From: Megaleporinus macrocephalus
Lineage: Eukaryota; Chordata; Actinopteri; Characiformes; Anostomidae
Length of the DNA stretch: 64,000 nucleotides
Reading direction: 5' to 3'
Assembly (NCBI GenBank): GCA_021613375.1
Contig: CM038717.1
Coordinates: 40,767,375 to 40,831,374 of the forward strand
Shown: positions 1 to 12,039 of the stretch, one piece after another
Numbering within the stretch: position 1 is the stretch's first letter
How the letters are laid out: the number at the start of each line of letters is the position of its first letter
The notes under the pieces: generated by a model
Database searches by the model: none
The model's input: the letters and a program-made list of their open reading frames with translations, nothing else
What the model was told of the DNA's origin: nothing
Position numbers and translations under genes: made by a program

Positions 1-130
1 CTGGAAATACAGAAAATAGGCCATCGATCAGCTCAGGATCGACTCTAAATTGGAGAAATATCGGCCGATCAACGATCGCATATTTCCGATCGATCCTTCC
101 ATCTCTATTTAATAGCATACAGTAACAGTG
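1..130. mobile_element. Possible hAT-type element end, fragment
   Basis: The segment is rich in CGATCGATC and GGCCGATC palindromes, a texture I associate with termini of fish hAT elements. It is cut by the window edge, so no TIR or target duplication can be checked. Class assignment is recollection, not proof. Confidence 0.3.
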
Positions 131-189
131 GAACACTGACGCGGTAGCCTATAGCTTTAAGCTTATTATTAGAATATTTTTGGAATAAT

Positions 190-600
190 GCCTCATTGAT
201 TCACACACAAAGCTCCAGGTGAAAGTCGTGCGTGCGAGCGTGTGCTGAGCTCTCCAGGGGGAGCTTCTTATGAAGTTCTGAAGGAGAGGTTGCACCTCGT
301 AAAAGCTCCTAACACTTCTCGTCTAATTAGAATGCGCCGCGTCCCGAAAACCCAGCCTGTAGCAGCTGAACTCACTGACATTCCCCGCACAATGAGAGAG
401 CAGACAGAAACACACTCACACCGCCCGATCCAGACAGCGCTAACACGCTCACACACACACTCACACACACTCGCCCGCCGCACCACTGCAGGCCGCTGGC
501 CGCGCTCCCAGCCGCGCTGACCTGAGTGAAGCTCTGACTGTCACACGCCATCTGTGTCACCCTGCCAATCGGAGCGATTACACAACACACACACTATACA
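190..600. other. CpG-bearing GC-rich stretch, no gene recognised
   Basis: GC- and CpG-rich compared with its surroundings, with CA-rich patches near 430-480. Short open frames overlap on both strands but none resembles a known protein. It could be a promoter-proximal region of a gene outside the window, but no convincing exon or splice donor was found. Confidence 0.3.
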
Positions 601-620
601 TCTTTAGAGAGTGCCTCTCA

Positions 621-622
<2 letters not shown>

Positions 623-666
<44 letters not shown>
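623..666. repeat. (CA)n microsatellite, about 22 units
   Basis: Uninterrupted CA dinucleotide run, followed by a short CT-rich stretch. Confidence 0.95.
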
Positions 667-674
<8 letters not shown>

Positions 675-916
675 CTTCAGAAAGGCTCCTCTCTCTCTCT
701 CAAACACACACACTGATCACACACAGGCACCAGTGTGACAAACAAGGACCACCTTAGAGCGAAAGATACCAGTAGTGAACCTTCACCTCCTCTATGATAA
801 TGCTAAGTCCTATTAGCTTCCCTGAAGGATTTCTAATAGCATATTAGCAGTCAGGCTAATGTGTCTTAAAGGGAACCCCGGTTGGTAACACTTGTAAGCC
901 TTAATATGTTGTAATG

Positions 917-944
<28 letters not shown>
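917..944. repeat. Poly(A) run of about 28 bases
   Basis: Pure A run. It could be the tail of a retroposed sequence on the plus strand, but no parent element is recognisable upstream. Confidence 0.9.
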
Positions 945-947
<3 letters not shown>

Positions 948-1514
948 CTGAAAGTATCAGATTTATTTATAAATTAACTCTTATTTATAAATATTTAACA
1001 TATGAACGCAGCCATTATTTCTAACGCACAATGCCTGCTGGGTAGATGAGGTCAGATGGTTTCAGGTCTGAACTGGACTGTGGTGTGAAGGAGTGAGTGT
1101 TAGTTACTAATCTAGCTTAAAGAAAACCATGTACATTGTGTTGTTGATGTTGTTTCAGTGAAAGGCAGTGTGAAGACTGATATTAGTCTAAACAGCTTCA
1201 CAAACATAAACAAGGAGAATAGTTAGTGAAGCAGCGTGTGGACCAACACAGCTACCCAAAGACCCCCGCTCTGTTCTTATTGCAACTACAAGGTTAACTG
1301 GACTTGTGGTGTTCGGCTATATTTATTTTAAAAAATATATTAAAAACATTTATATATACACACAAATATATATATATTTTTATTTTATTTTTTTCTTAGG
1401 GAAGTAGGACGAAGCACGAACATGGCCAATATGGTCAGAAATAAAGCACCTGTATAAAAGAAAATTATCCCAGGTATGCAAATATAATCTCATCCAAAGA
1501 GACCTTTGGGAGTC
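945..1514. other. AT-rich intergenic sequence, nothing recognised
   Basis: No coding frame, no array and no recognised element. It contains short A/T runs near 1321-1395. Confidence 0.6.
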
Positions 1515-1517
1515 TTA

Positions 1518-2196
1518 GGGCGTTTTTACACCTGTAGTTGGTTTGTCTGGTCCGGATCAGTTAATGAGTTTGTGTAATTGGAGCGTTTCTTCCTCGGTTA
1601 AGTTTGATTTTACAGGCAAAAACCTAAATGCACCTAAATGCACCCCAACAAACCACGTGAGCACTTTGTCTCCTCTGATTGGTCAGAGCTACAGTATCTG
1701 GCGTGCGAGTAAGAAAGTAAACACAGGGAGAAGATCCGGTTTTCCTAAACTACTACACATTTCTTGTAGAGCGTATCACGGAGCAGCGGCAGAGACAGCA
1801 TCTGTTCATAGCTCCAAACATCAAGTAGACCACATCCCTCACTGCTAGTCCAAGAGACACCTCGCTTCATTGTCCTCGCCCTGTTAGCTGCTACACTTCT
1901 CCAGTTCTCTGTTTACGCCATCTGCCGCATCCCATAATGCAAAGCACACCTGGCTGCAGGAGATGTTTAGATCAGACTTGTGGAGTACACCTAATACTTG
2001 GGTCGGATCGAGGTCGGATCATGTTCTCATCACAAACAAACCACTTCAGAGTTTGTTTGGAACCGGGCCGAGACCACCTCCTCTTTTGGTCGACACCCGA
2101 GTGCGATTACTGTTTTCACACCTGCCAAAATGAACCGCACCAAACGAACCAGAGTCGGTTTTAACCGGACTCACTAGTGCTGGTGTGAAAACGCCC
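1518..2196. mobile_element. Non-autonomous DNA transposon with TIRs, PIF/Harbinger-like target site
   Basis: The left end begins GGGCGTTTTTACACC and the right end finishes GGTGTGAAAACGCCC, an inverted pair. TTA flanks both sides (1515-1517 and 2197-2199), compatible with the TWA target duplication of PIF/Harbinger. The right side reads TTAA, so a mutated TTAA duplication (Kolobok/piggyBac) cannot be excluded. Length is about 679 bp and no transposase is encoded; the 101- and 75-codon frames inside show no family resemblance. Confidence 0.7.
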
Positions 2197-2199
2197 TTA

Positions 2200-2742
2200 A
2201 AGCCAGTACTTCATCCATCCTCCGGTCCCTGGGCATGTTTGGCAGACTCTGGAGAAAAACTCTCCCCTGCTCATAAAACAGAGCTGGTTATTTACAAGCC
2301 TGAAAAGTACGAAAACAGCCTGTTATCAAGAGCAGGTTCAGTAGGGCGTGACGTGTGCACACAGCTGATTGGTTCAGGTCCCATGGGAGTTCAGGAGGTT
2401 CTCTCAGCTCTGTTGATGTTAATGTACGTGAGAGGTGCTCTGTAATGTGGTGCTGCTACATTATAGACAGTTCTGACACATTAAATATTATAAAATATCC
2501 CCTTTCCCAAAAACACTGGCACTGTGAAGAGGGAGGAAGTGAAAGTGGCCACAGAAACCCAACCATATGTTTGTGAGCCAAAGCTCTTTTAGTTTGTTTT
2601 TTTATAACATTTCTGATTCTGTGATCTTTTCAGGCCACCTTGTATCTACACACAGTCGCAAGACTCTGAGGGCCATGCAAAAAAAATGGAAAAATTCTCA
2701 AAGCACCTGGTGAACGCAGGTGAGAGTAGGAACGTAGACTGA
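2200..2742. other. Intergenic, nothing recognised
   Basis: Mixed sequence with no protein resemblance and no tandem structure. Confidence 0.55.
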
Positions 2743-3243
2743 CTAGTAAATCGAGAGCTTTGCCTTTTGGCTCAGCTCTCTCTTCACCAGGACAGAGCGG
2801 TACAGAGCCGGCGGCACTGCAGACGCTGCACCAATCCGTCTGTCAACCTTCTGCTCCATCCTTCCCTCACTCGTGAACAAGACCCTGAGATACTTCAACT
2901 CGTCCGCTTGAGGCAGGAGATCATTTTCAAGCTGGAGAGGGCGCTCCACCCTTTTCCGACCGAGGACCATAGACATGGATTTAGAGGTGCTGATTTTCAT
3001 CCCAGCCGCTTCACACTGTTCCAGCAAGAGCTGGAGGTCACAGTTTGGTGATGCCAGCAGGACCACATCAACTGCAAAAAGCAGAGATGGAATCCAGAGG
3101 TGACCAAACTGGACACCCACCGTCCCCTGGCCGCGCCGAGAAATCCTGTCCATAAAAGCTGGTGATAGTGGGCAGCCCCGACGGAGTCCAATCCTCGCTG
3201 AAAACCAGCCCAACTTCTCAGTTTCTGGACCTACTGTGACCAC
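2743..3243 (-). pseudogene. Non-LTR retrotransposon reverse transcriptase fragment, inactivated
   Basis: The 166-codon open frame matches the central and late part of a fish LINE reverse transcriptase. In order it shows GLRRGCPLSP (residues about 19-28), SLLFAVDVVLLA (53-64), CEAAGMKISTSKS, a KYLRVLFTSEGRME block, DRRIGAASAV, and KRELSQKAKLSIY at the end. The catalytic F/YADD box reads FAVD: the first aspartate, at residue 58 (3070-3072), is valine, so the enzyme would be dead even if expressed. The first codon is not ATG, and both the 5' and 3' portions of the element are missing. I do not assign a clade. A second fragment of what looks like the same family lies on the opposite strand near 4.6-4.8 kb. 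Confidence 0.85.
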
Positions 3244-3382
3244 AGCTTCCAGAGCTGCATTCTCCTACATAGACAGTACATACCAGACTGGACCCAGTGG
3301 TCACTGCTGGACCAGTAAAGCAGCCGAGCTGTTTCAGTAGGCGAGTGTTTATTTTCCACACAAACTCCTTAAATGTTTCAAC

Positions 3383-3705
3383 CTTTCTTTTATTCGCTGT
3401 TCTTCACCTCCATCTTTACTCCCTTCGTCAATTTTATCTTTCTTTTGTTTTTTCCCAGCCAGTGCTTTCTCTCTTTCTCCTTATCTTCCTGCCTTTCCTC
3501 CCCCTTCCTGCTTTCTCTCATGTCTTATTTTATCCTTTCTTTTATTTTTTTGTCCTTTCCCTTCTCTTTTCTTTCAACCATTCTAGCTTTCTTTTATACA
3601 TTGGTCTTCACCTTTCTGTCTTTACTCACTTCAACAACCTTATCTTTCTTTTGTTTCCTTCCTAGTCTGTGCTTTCTCTCTTTCTCCTCATCTTCCTGCC
3701 TTTCC
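3383..3705. repeat. Pyrimidine-rich direct duplication
   Basis: A polypyrimidine segment of about 120 bp at 3383-3505 recurs at 3587-3705 (offset 204 bp), both carrying CTTCACCT, CTTTACTC, TTATCTTTC and GTGCTTTCTCTCTTTCTCC landmarks. Long open frames here come from stop-poor CT-rich composition. Confidence 0.75.
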
Positions 3706-3745
3706 ATTTCCCCTCATTCTTCCCCCATACTTTTTCTGGCCTGCT

Positions 3746-4273
3746 GCATGAATAATTAAATGCAGAAATAAATTAAAATACAAACCTGATTTAGCTATAG
3801 GGATGTCCGGACTGTCGATTAAAAATTAATATTAATTATTTAAATAATTAATTTAAAAGAAATAAAAGAATTAAAGCTCAATGCAGTGAAGTCATAGTTT
3901 ATTGATATAGTGCTTTATCACAGAGCGGCTTTACAGGAGTGCTCACTAAACTCACTCTCCAGTACAGCATCACACACTCACACAAACACCTTCAGGTCTC
4001 AACGGAACCTCCACCCGCCCCCATCAGGCCCTCACCCCCAACACACACCCAACACCAACAACCTCACTCTCACATACACACACATTCCAGCTGCATTCCT
4101 GTGCTCGGACCGAGAGGTGTTCCAGATCACTTCAGTCACAGAGGCTGACCAGCTGACCTACTCAGGTCAGTCCAGCCCCGCTGTCTCGACCCACCACACT
4201 AGAGACAGATTACAGACAGCAGACCACCCAAGTTATTATCCAAAATTTAAACTTTCAGACCAAATCTCAACAA

Positions 4274-4275
<2 letters not shown>
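3746..4275. other. Intergenic, nothing recognised
   Basis: AT-rich then C/A-rich sequence. Near 3893-3940 a piece resembling the 'GCTTTACAG' end of a dispersed repeat also seen at 32.3 and 34.3 kb is visible, too short to classify. Confidence 0.45.

Positions 4276-4338
<63 letters not shown>
4276..4338. repeat. (TA)n microsatellite
   Basis: About 31 uninterrupted TA dinucleotides. Confidence 0.95.
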
Positions 4339-4347
<9 letters not shown>

Positions 4348-4614
4348 TGAATAAAATTATTAAATACCAGATTCATCTTTTCAGAGTAACAGCTTGACGC
4401 CGTCCAAGCACGGATTCAGACAAAAACGGAGGCCAGGGTCTCAAAAAGTTTTTAAAATAATCTGTAAATGGGGGTTTAATGAATAGTGGGACGTTTACAG
4501 ATAGCGGATGTACAAACTGGGTCCAATCTAGTACCTACTGGCTTAGAAGGCGATATCGGACACACCCTATGTCTTTCTGAACTTGGACATGTTTGTGCGG
4601 TCATAATCAAACTG

Positions 4615-4795
4615 TGACAGTTTGCAGCAGAGTGTGAAGCGTTTGAGATGAAAATCAGCACCTCCGAATCTGTGACTGTGGTTCTCAGTCGGAAAAGGGT
4701 GGTGAGGGATCATGAGCGAGGGAAGGATGGAGCGGGAGGTTGACAGGCGGATTGGTGCAGTGTCTGCAGAACCCGTGGAGAGTTTAGGAAGCATC
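4615..4795 (+). pseudogene. Second LINE reverse transcriptase remnant
   Basis: Plus-strand codons reproduce the MKISTS block and an SRKRV block of the fragment at 2743-3243. The DRRIG-type region follows only after frameshifts and a short deletion. It is heavily decayed and lacks the catalytic box. Confidence 0.65.
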
Positions 4796-5480
4796 TAGAA
4801 ACTACATACGTGATCACTGATACTAATTTTCACAGCGAACTCAAACAATTCATACTGCAATAATGTTCATCTTCATGTAATTGTTTCATATCTTGTTCCA
4901 CTGAGATTTTAACAATTTATTCAATAAAACAGTCACTGCTGGTTTGAGGCACAATAAGAGCTGCTCTACACTGTTTTCAGTAATTCAGTAGTTTCAGTAA
5001 AATGTTATTGAAATGTATATTCGTTTGTCTATGTTTAGTTATATGCTTTTAACAAGACAAGCAATCCAAAACTAACAGAAAGTACTAATTATGTTACTTC
5101 TATTTAGTAATTATATTGAATTAGGTTAACATTACAATTGTAACAACTAATCTATATGAGAATACGTTACTGAAGTGTAACCCTGTTAGTAACTTCCTGT
5201 TATAGCGCTGCAGTGCTGAGGCAGCAGTAGAGTGAGCATGTTTGTAAGAGGAGAGGTTGTAGTGTGAGTGAGCTCTAAAAACAGAGTAACCCTGTACAAG
5301 CACTGCATAATGTTACATAACAGCTGTTTACAGGAGGAGCCGGAAACGTCCGCCGGGACAGGACTCTGATTGACCACTTCCAGCTCTAATTCACACACTG
5401 GACCCTCTCAGAGCCCATAAGTAGATACCGCGTAATAAGAAAGGAGTCTGTTTCCAGTAGTAACACTAACTCACTACCTC
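4796..5480. other. AT-rich intergenic, nothing recognised
   Basis: No coding or repeat structure identified. Confidence 0.5.
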
Positions 5481-5564
5481 CGATCAGCCAGAACATTAAA
5501 ACTACCTCGTCTCTACACTCACTGCACATTTCATCAGCTCCACTGACCATACAGGAGCAGTTTC
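5481..5564 (-). repeat. Fragment of a dispersed fish repeat
   Basis: Reverse-complemented, this reads TCCTGTATGGTCAGTGGAGC followed by a GATCGG end. The same block is the repeat unit of the 45-bp array at 13.08-13.3 kb. It directly abuts the left edge of the 52-bp array. Confidence 0.7.
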
Positions 5565-5565
5565 T

Positions 5566-8500
5566 AATACCTCTCCTCTCCCAAACCCATCCCAACAATC
5601 TCCAGCCTAATCCCTCATACCTCTCTCTCCTCCCAAACCCATCCCTACAATCTCCAGCCTAATCCCTCATACCTCTCTCTCCTCCCAAACCCATCCATAC
5701 AATCTCCAGCCTAATCCCTCATACCTCTCTCTCCTCCCAAACCCATCCCTACAATCTCCAGCCTAATCCCCCATACCTCTCTCTCCTCCCAAACCCATCC
5801 CTACAATCTCCAGCCTAATCCCCCATACCTCTCTCTCCTCCCAAACCCATCCATACAATCTCCAGCCTAATCCCTCATACCTCTCTCTCCTCCCAAACCC
5901 ATCCATACAATCTCCAGCCTAATCCCTCATACCTCTCTCTCCTCCCAAACCCATCCCTACAATCTCCAGCCTAATCCCTCATACCTCTCTCTCCTCCCAA
6001 ACCCATCCCTACAATCTCCAGCCTAATCCCTCATACCTCTCTCTCCTCCCAAACCCATCCCTACAATCTCCAGCCTAATCCTTCATACCTCTCTCTCCTC
6101 CCAAACCCATCCCTACAATCTCCAGCCTAATCCCTCATACCTCTCTCTCCTCCCAAACCCATCCCTACAATCTCCAGCCTAATCCCCCATACCTCTCTCT
6201 CCTCCCAAACCCATCCATACAATCTCCAGCCTAATCCCCCATACCTCTCTCTCCTCCCAAACCCATCCCTACAATCTCCAGCCTAATCCCTCATACCTCT
6301 CTCTCCTCCCAAACCCATCCCTACAATCTCCAGCCTAATCCCTCATACCTCTCTCTCCTCCCAAACCCATCCCTACAATCTCCAGCATAATCCCTCATAC
6401 CTCTCTCTCCTCCCAAACCCATCCCTACAATCTCCAGCCTAATCCCCCATACCTCTCTCTCCTCCCAAACCCATCCCTACAATCTCCAGCCTAATCCCTC
6501 ATACCTCTCTCTCCTCCCAAACCCATCCCTACAATCTCCAGCCTAATCCCCCATACCTCTCTCTCCTCCCAAACCCATCCCTACAATCTCCAGCCTAATC
6601 CTTCATACCTCTCTCTCCTCCCAAACCCATCCCTACAATCTCCAGCCTAATCCCTCATACCTCTCTCTCCTCCCAAACCCATCCCTACAATCTCCAGCCT
6701 AATCCCCCATACCTCTCTCTCCTCCCAAACCCATCCATACAATCTCCAGCCTAATCCTTCATACCTCTCTCTCCTCCCAAACCCATCCCTACAATCTCCA
6801 GCCTAATCCTTCATACCTCTCTCTCCTCCCAAACCCATCCCTACAATCTCCAGCCTAATCCTTCATACCTCTCTCTCCTCCCAAACCCATCCCTACAATC
6901 TCCAGCCTAATCCTTCATACCTCTCTCTCCTCCCAAACCCATCCCTACAATCTCCAGCCTAATCCCTCATACCTCTCTCTCCTCCCAAACCCATCCCTAC
7001 AATCTCCAGCCTAATCCCCCATACCTCTCTCTCCTCCCAAACCCATCCATACAATCTCCAGCCTAATCCCCCATACCTCTCTCTCCTCCCAAACCCATCC
7101 CAACAATCTCCAGCCTAATCCCTCATACCTCTCTCTCCTCCCAAACCCATCCATACAATCTCCAGCCTAATCCCTCATACCTCTCTCTCCTCCCAAACCC
7201 ATCCATACAATCTCCAGCCTAATCCCTCATACCTCTCTCTCCTCCCAAACCCATCCCTACAATCTCCAGCCTAATCCCCCATACCTCTCTCTCCTCCCAA
7301 ACCCATCCCTACAATCTCCAGCCTAATCCCTCATACCTCTCTCTCCTCCCAAACCCATCCCTACAATCTCCAGCCTAATCCCTCATACCTCTCTCTCCTC
7401 CCAAACCCATCCCTACAATCTCCAGCCTAATCCCCCATACCTCTCTCTCCTCCCAAACCCATCCCAACAATCTCCAGCCTAATCCCTCATACCTCTCTCT
7501 CCTCCCAAACCCATCCCAACAATCTCCAGCCTAATCCCTCATACCTCTCTCTCCTCCCAAACCCATCCCTACAATCTCCAGCCTAATCCCTCATACCTCT
7601 CTCTCCTCCCAAACCCATCCCAACAATCTCCAGCCTAATCCCCCATACCTCTCTCTCCTCCAAAACCCATCCATACAATCTCCAGCCTAATCCCTCATAC
7701 CTCTCTCTCCTCCCAAACCCATCCCTACAATCTCCAGCCTAATCCTTCATACCTCTCTCTCCTCCCAAACCCATCCATACAATCTCCAGCCTAATCCCCC
7801 ATACCTCTCTCTCCTCCCAAACCCATCCCTACAATCTCCAGCCTAATCCCCCATACCTCTCTCTCCTCCCAAACCCATCCCTACAATCTCCAGCCTAATC
7901 CCTCATACCTCTCTCTCCTCCCAAACCCATCCCTACAATCTCCAGCCTAATCCCTCATACCTCTCTCTCCTCCCAAACCCATCCCTACAATCTCCAGCCT
8001 AATCCCTCATACCTCTCTCTCCTCCCAAACCCATCCCTACAATCTCCAGCCTAATCCCCCATACCTCTCTCTCCTCCCAAACCCATCCCTACAATCTCCA
8101 GCCTAATCCCCCATACCTCTCTCTCCTCCCAAACCCATCCCTACAATCTCCAGCCTAATCCCTCATACCTCTCTCTCCTCCCAAACCCATCCCTACAATC
8201 TCCAGCCTAATCCCTCATACCTCTCTCTCCTCCCAAACCCATCCATACAATCTCCAGCCTAATCCCTCATACCTCTCTCTCCTCCCAAACCCATCCATAC
8301 AATCTCCAGCCTAATCCCTCATACCTCTCTCTCCTCCCAAACCCATCCCTACAATCTCCAGCCTAATCCCTCATACCTCTCTCTCCTCCCAAACCCATCC
8401 CTACAATCTCCAGCCTAATCCTTCATACCTCTCTCTCCTCCCAAACCCATCCCTACAATCTCCAGCCTAATCCCTCATACCTCTCTCTCCTCCCAAACCC

Positions 8501-10612
8501 ATCCCTACAATCTCCAGCCTAATCCCTCATACCTCTCTCTCCTCCCAAACCCATCCCTACAATCTCCAGCCTAATCCCCCATACCTCTCTCTCCTCCCAA
8601 ACCCATCCCTACAATCTCCAGCCTAATCCCTCATACCTCTCTCTCCTCCCAAACCCATCCCTACAATCTCCAGCCTAATCCCCCATACCTCTCTCTCCTC
8701 CCAAACCCATCCCTACAATCTCCAGCCTAATCCCCCATACCTCTCTCTCCTCCCAAACCCATCCCTACAATCTCCAGCCCAATCCCCCATACCTCTCTCT
8801 CCTCCCAAACCCATCCCTACAATCTCCAGCCTAATCCCTCATACCTCTCTCTCCTCCCAAACCCATCCATACAATCTCCAGCCTAATCCCTCATACCTCT
8901 CTCTCCTCCCAAACCCATCCCTACAATCTCCAGCCTAATCCCTCATACCTCTCTCTCCTCCCAAACCCATCTCTACAATCTCCAGCCTAATCCCTCATAC
9001 CTCTCTCTCCTCCCAAACCCATCCATACAATCTCCAGCCTAATCCCTCATACCTCTCTCTCCTCCCAAACCCATCCCTACAATCTCCAGCCTAATCCCTC
9101 ATACCTCTCTCTCCTCCCAAACCCATCCCTACAATCTCCAGCCTAATCCCCCATACCTCTCTCTCCTCCCAAACCCATCCCTACAATCTCCAGCCTAATC
9201 CCCCATACCTCTCTCTCCTCCCAAACCCATCCCTACAATCTCCAGCCTAATCCCTCATACCTCTCTCTCCTCCCAAACCCATCCCTACAATCTCCAGCCT
9301 AATCCCTCATACCTCTCTCTCCTCCCAAACCCATCCCTACAATCTCCAGCCTAATCCCCCATACCTCTCTCTCCTCCCAAACCCATCCCTACAATCTCCA
9401 CCCTAATCCCCCATACCTCTCTCTCCTCCCAAACCCATCCCTACAATCTCCAGCCTAATCCCTCATACCTCTCTCTCCTCCCAAACCCATCCCTACAATC
9501 TCCAGCCTAATCCCCCATACCTCTCTCTCCTCCCAAACCCATCCCTACAATCTCCAGCCTAATCCCTCATACCTCTCTCTCCTCCCAAACCCATCCCTAC
9601 AATCTCCAGCCTAATCCCTCATACCTCTCTCTCCTCCCAAACCCATCCCTACAATCTCCAGCCTAATCCCTCATACCTCTCTCTCCTCCCAAACCCATTC
9701 CTACAATCTCCAGCCTAATCCCTCATACCTCTCTCTCCTCCCAAACCCATCCCTACAATCTCCAGCCTAATCCCCCATACCTCTCTCTCCTCCCAAACCC
9801 ATCCCTACAATCTCCAGCCTAATCCCCCATACCTCTCTCTCCTCCCAAACCCATCCCTACAATCTCCAGCCTAATCCCTCATACCTCTCTCTCCTCCCAA
9901 ACCCATCTCTACAATCTCCGGCCTAATCCCTCATACCTCTCTCTCCTCCCAAACCCATCCCAACAATCTCCAGCCTAATCCCCCATACCTCTCTCTCCTC
10001 CCAAACCCATCCCTACAATCTCCAGCCTAATCCCTCATACCTCTCTCTCCTCCCAAACCCATCCCTACAATCTCCAGCCTAATCCCTCATACCTCTCTCT
10101 CCTCCCAAACCCATCCCTACAATCTCCAGCCTAATCCCTCATACCTCTCTCTCCTCCCAAACCCATCCCTACAATCTCCAGCCTAATCCCTCATACCTCT
10201 CTCTCCTCCCAAACCCATCCCTACAATCTCCAGCCTAATCCCTCATACCTCTCTCTCCTCCCAAACCCATCCCTACAATCTCCAGCCTAATCCCCCATAC
10301 CTCTCTCTCCTCCCAAACCCATCCCTACAATCTCCAGCCTAATCTTCCATACATCTCTCTCCTCACAAACCCATCCCTACAATCTCCAGCCTAATCCCTC
10401 ATACCTCTCTCTCCTCCCAAACCCATCCATACAACCTCCAGCCTAATCTTCCATACATCTCTCTCCTCCCAAACCCATCCCTACAATCTCCAGCCTAATC
10501 CCCCATACCTCTCTCTCCTCCCAAACCCATCCATACAATCTCCAGCCTAATCCCTCATACCTCTCTCTCCTCACAAACCCATCCCTACAATCTCCAGCCT
10601 ATTCTTCCATAC
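5566..10612. repeat. 52-bp minisatellite, about 97 copies
   Basis: The unit contains CCTCCCAAACCCATCCCTAC, then AATCTCCAGCCTAATC and TACCTCTCTCT. Measured between the first and last TCTCCAGCC-type blocks (5599 and 10591) the distance is 4992 bp, exactly 96 x 52, so there is no net indel. Variation concentrates at two places: CCCTAC/CCATAC/CCCAAC and CCCTCAT/CCCCCAT/CCTTCAT. The right edge has more divergent units (CTTCCATACATC) from about 10345. TAA recurs in all frames because 52 is not a multiple of 3, so it does not code. Confidence 0.98.
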
Positions 10613-10971
10613 CTCACCCCCACACCCAAGGACAGGTGTGAACAGGGTCCAACATGATTACGTTGCAATCTGACTATTTAAACCAGGGATATATAAGACC
10701 ACCATTCCTGCTGCGCCCTTGGCACATACCACCTGCCACATCAATGACCAGATAATCTGAGATAGATGCTAATGCTGGGTATAATGTCCTGCTTTCCATT
10801 TAACGTTTATGACTGGATCATCCAGAATGTATATCAATGGCAGGTACAAACAGGTGAAGACACACATGATGGTTTGTGGTTTCTTTTATATTTATATTTC
10901 AGCTAGTGAAGATCTACTCTACACATTTTTTATAGCCATGGTCAAGTAATACTGAGTAAATAGCTGACTGA
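10613..10971. other. Intergenic, nothing recognised
   Basis: Unique-looking sequence with no coding frame. Confidence 0.5.
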
Positions 10972-11160
10972 AGTGCCCTTGAGTAAGCCTAACCCCTAAC
11001 TGCTGCCCGGGCGTTGCCCACAGCTCTGGCAAAGTATGCTCACAACCGCCCCTTGGTGTGTCTTCTCACTAGTGTGTGTATATGTGATTGTTTCACTGCA
11101 TGGATGGGTTAAATGCAGAGATCTTAAATTTCCCTCTGGGATCAATAAAGTATCTACCAT
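10972..11160 (+). mobile_element. Retroposon 3'-end fragment
   Basis: Landmarks in order are AACCCCTAACTGCTGCCCGGG, a CTCACTAGTGTGTGTAT block, TTTCACTGCATGGATGGG, and a terminal GGGATCAATAAAGTATC. I recognise this as a very common fish retroposon tail. A reverse-oriented relative with an expanded interior lies at 57.58-58.14 kb. Confidence 0.65.
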
Positions 11161-11934
11161 CATTTGTGCAACTAATATTGTGTGTGTTAAGGATCAGTAC
11201 TGTTTCATACTGTTGTCACATGTCCATGTGATAGTGATAGCATCCATAAAAGACTGTAATTTAAGCAAATTTAAAGTCAAAAAGACACAAAACCAGCATT
11301 ATATAATATTTTACTTTTTATCAGAAACCTGCTGGGACACAATTTCCTTGTGAGCGTGTCAGAATCCACACACGCGAGTCTATCTGAGGTTACTGGTGCT
11401 AACTGGAGAAGTTTTCACTGCTAGTTTGTTTTGTTGCAGTACCTCCACATCTGGAGAAACAGGGGACACGGGTTGTTTTGGCTGGACCATGATTGTCAGC
11501 ACTGTTCTTGAGTTGATCTAGTTTTTGGTTCTGCAAGTGTGTCCTCTCTGAAGCTGCAGTGTTGTTGCCCTCAGGACCAGCACTTTGGCAGCATCTACAG
11601 CTTGAGCCTGCTCTTCACTGTGCACGTTGCCAGAGAATGTCGGGCAAACTCGTTCTCCAAACACCAAAACTGCCCGAGCGCAGAGGAACGCGAGCCAGAC
11701 ATCATAAAACCCAGCACGTTACAGCTGCCCACTCCAAAACAACAGAAATAACATTCTTATTGTTCTCAGCAGCGTCTGACTGAGGGGGCTTTCACTTTTT
11801 AACTACTTTCCAGGAACCAGGGGTCCGTCCAACAAAGCACAGAAAACTTAGACCACGGTTCTTCACCAAGTTTCATCTTCACAAAGTCAACATGGCTACA
11901 GTTCACTCATCTTGCAGCAAGAGCTTTAACGACC
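11161..11934. other. Intergenic, possible but unsupported exon
   Basis: A pyrimidine tract ending TTTGTTTTGTTGCAG near 11440 resembles a splice acceptor, but the following frame stops within about 25 codons and has no recognised homology. No gene is called. Confidence 0.4.
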
Positions 11935-12039
11935 AGTGACACTGCAGTGTCTGATCCACTCACACCAGCACATCAGTGTCACTGCTCTGCTGAAAATGAT
12001 TCATCGTCATTGTTTTTTTTTCTTTCTTTTTTTTCAATT

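Noticed and set aside
3297..3759. Overlapping 122- and 128-codon frames, hydrophobic
   Set aside because: Phe/Leu/Ser-rich translations of polypyrimidine DNA mimic membrane proteins; two frames are open at once.
5566..10612. Possible CRISPR-like direct repeats
   Set aside because: There are no variable spacers; the whole 52-bp unit is repeated head to tail, and the genome is that of a vertebrate.
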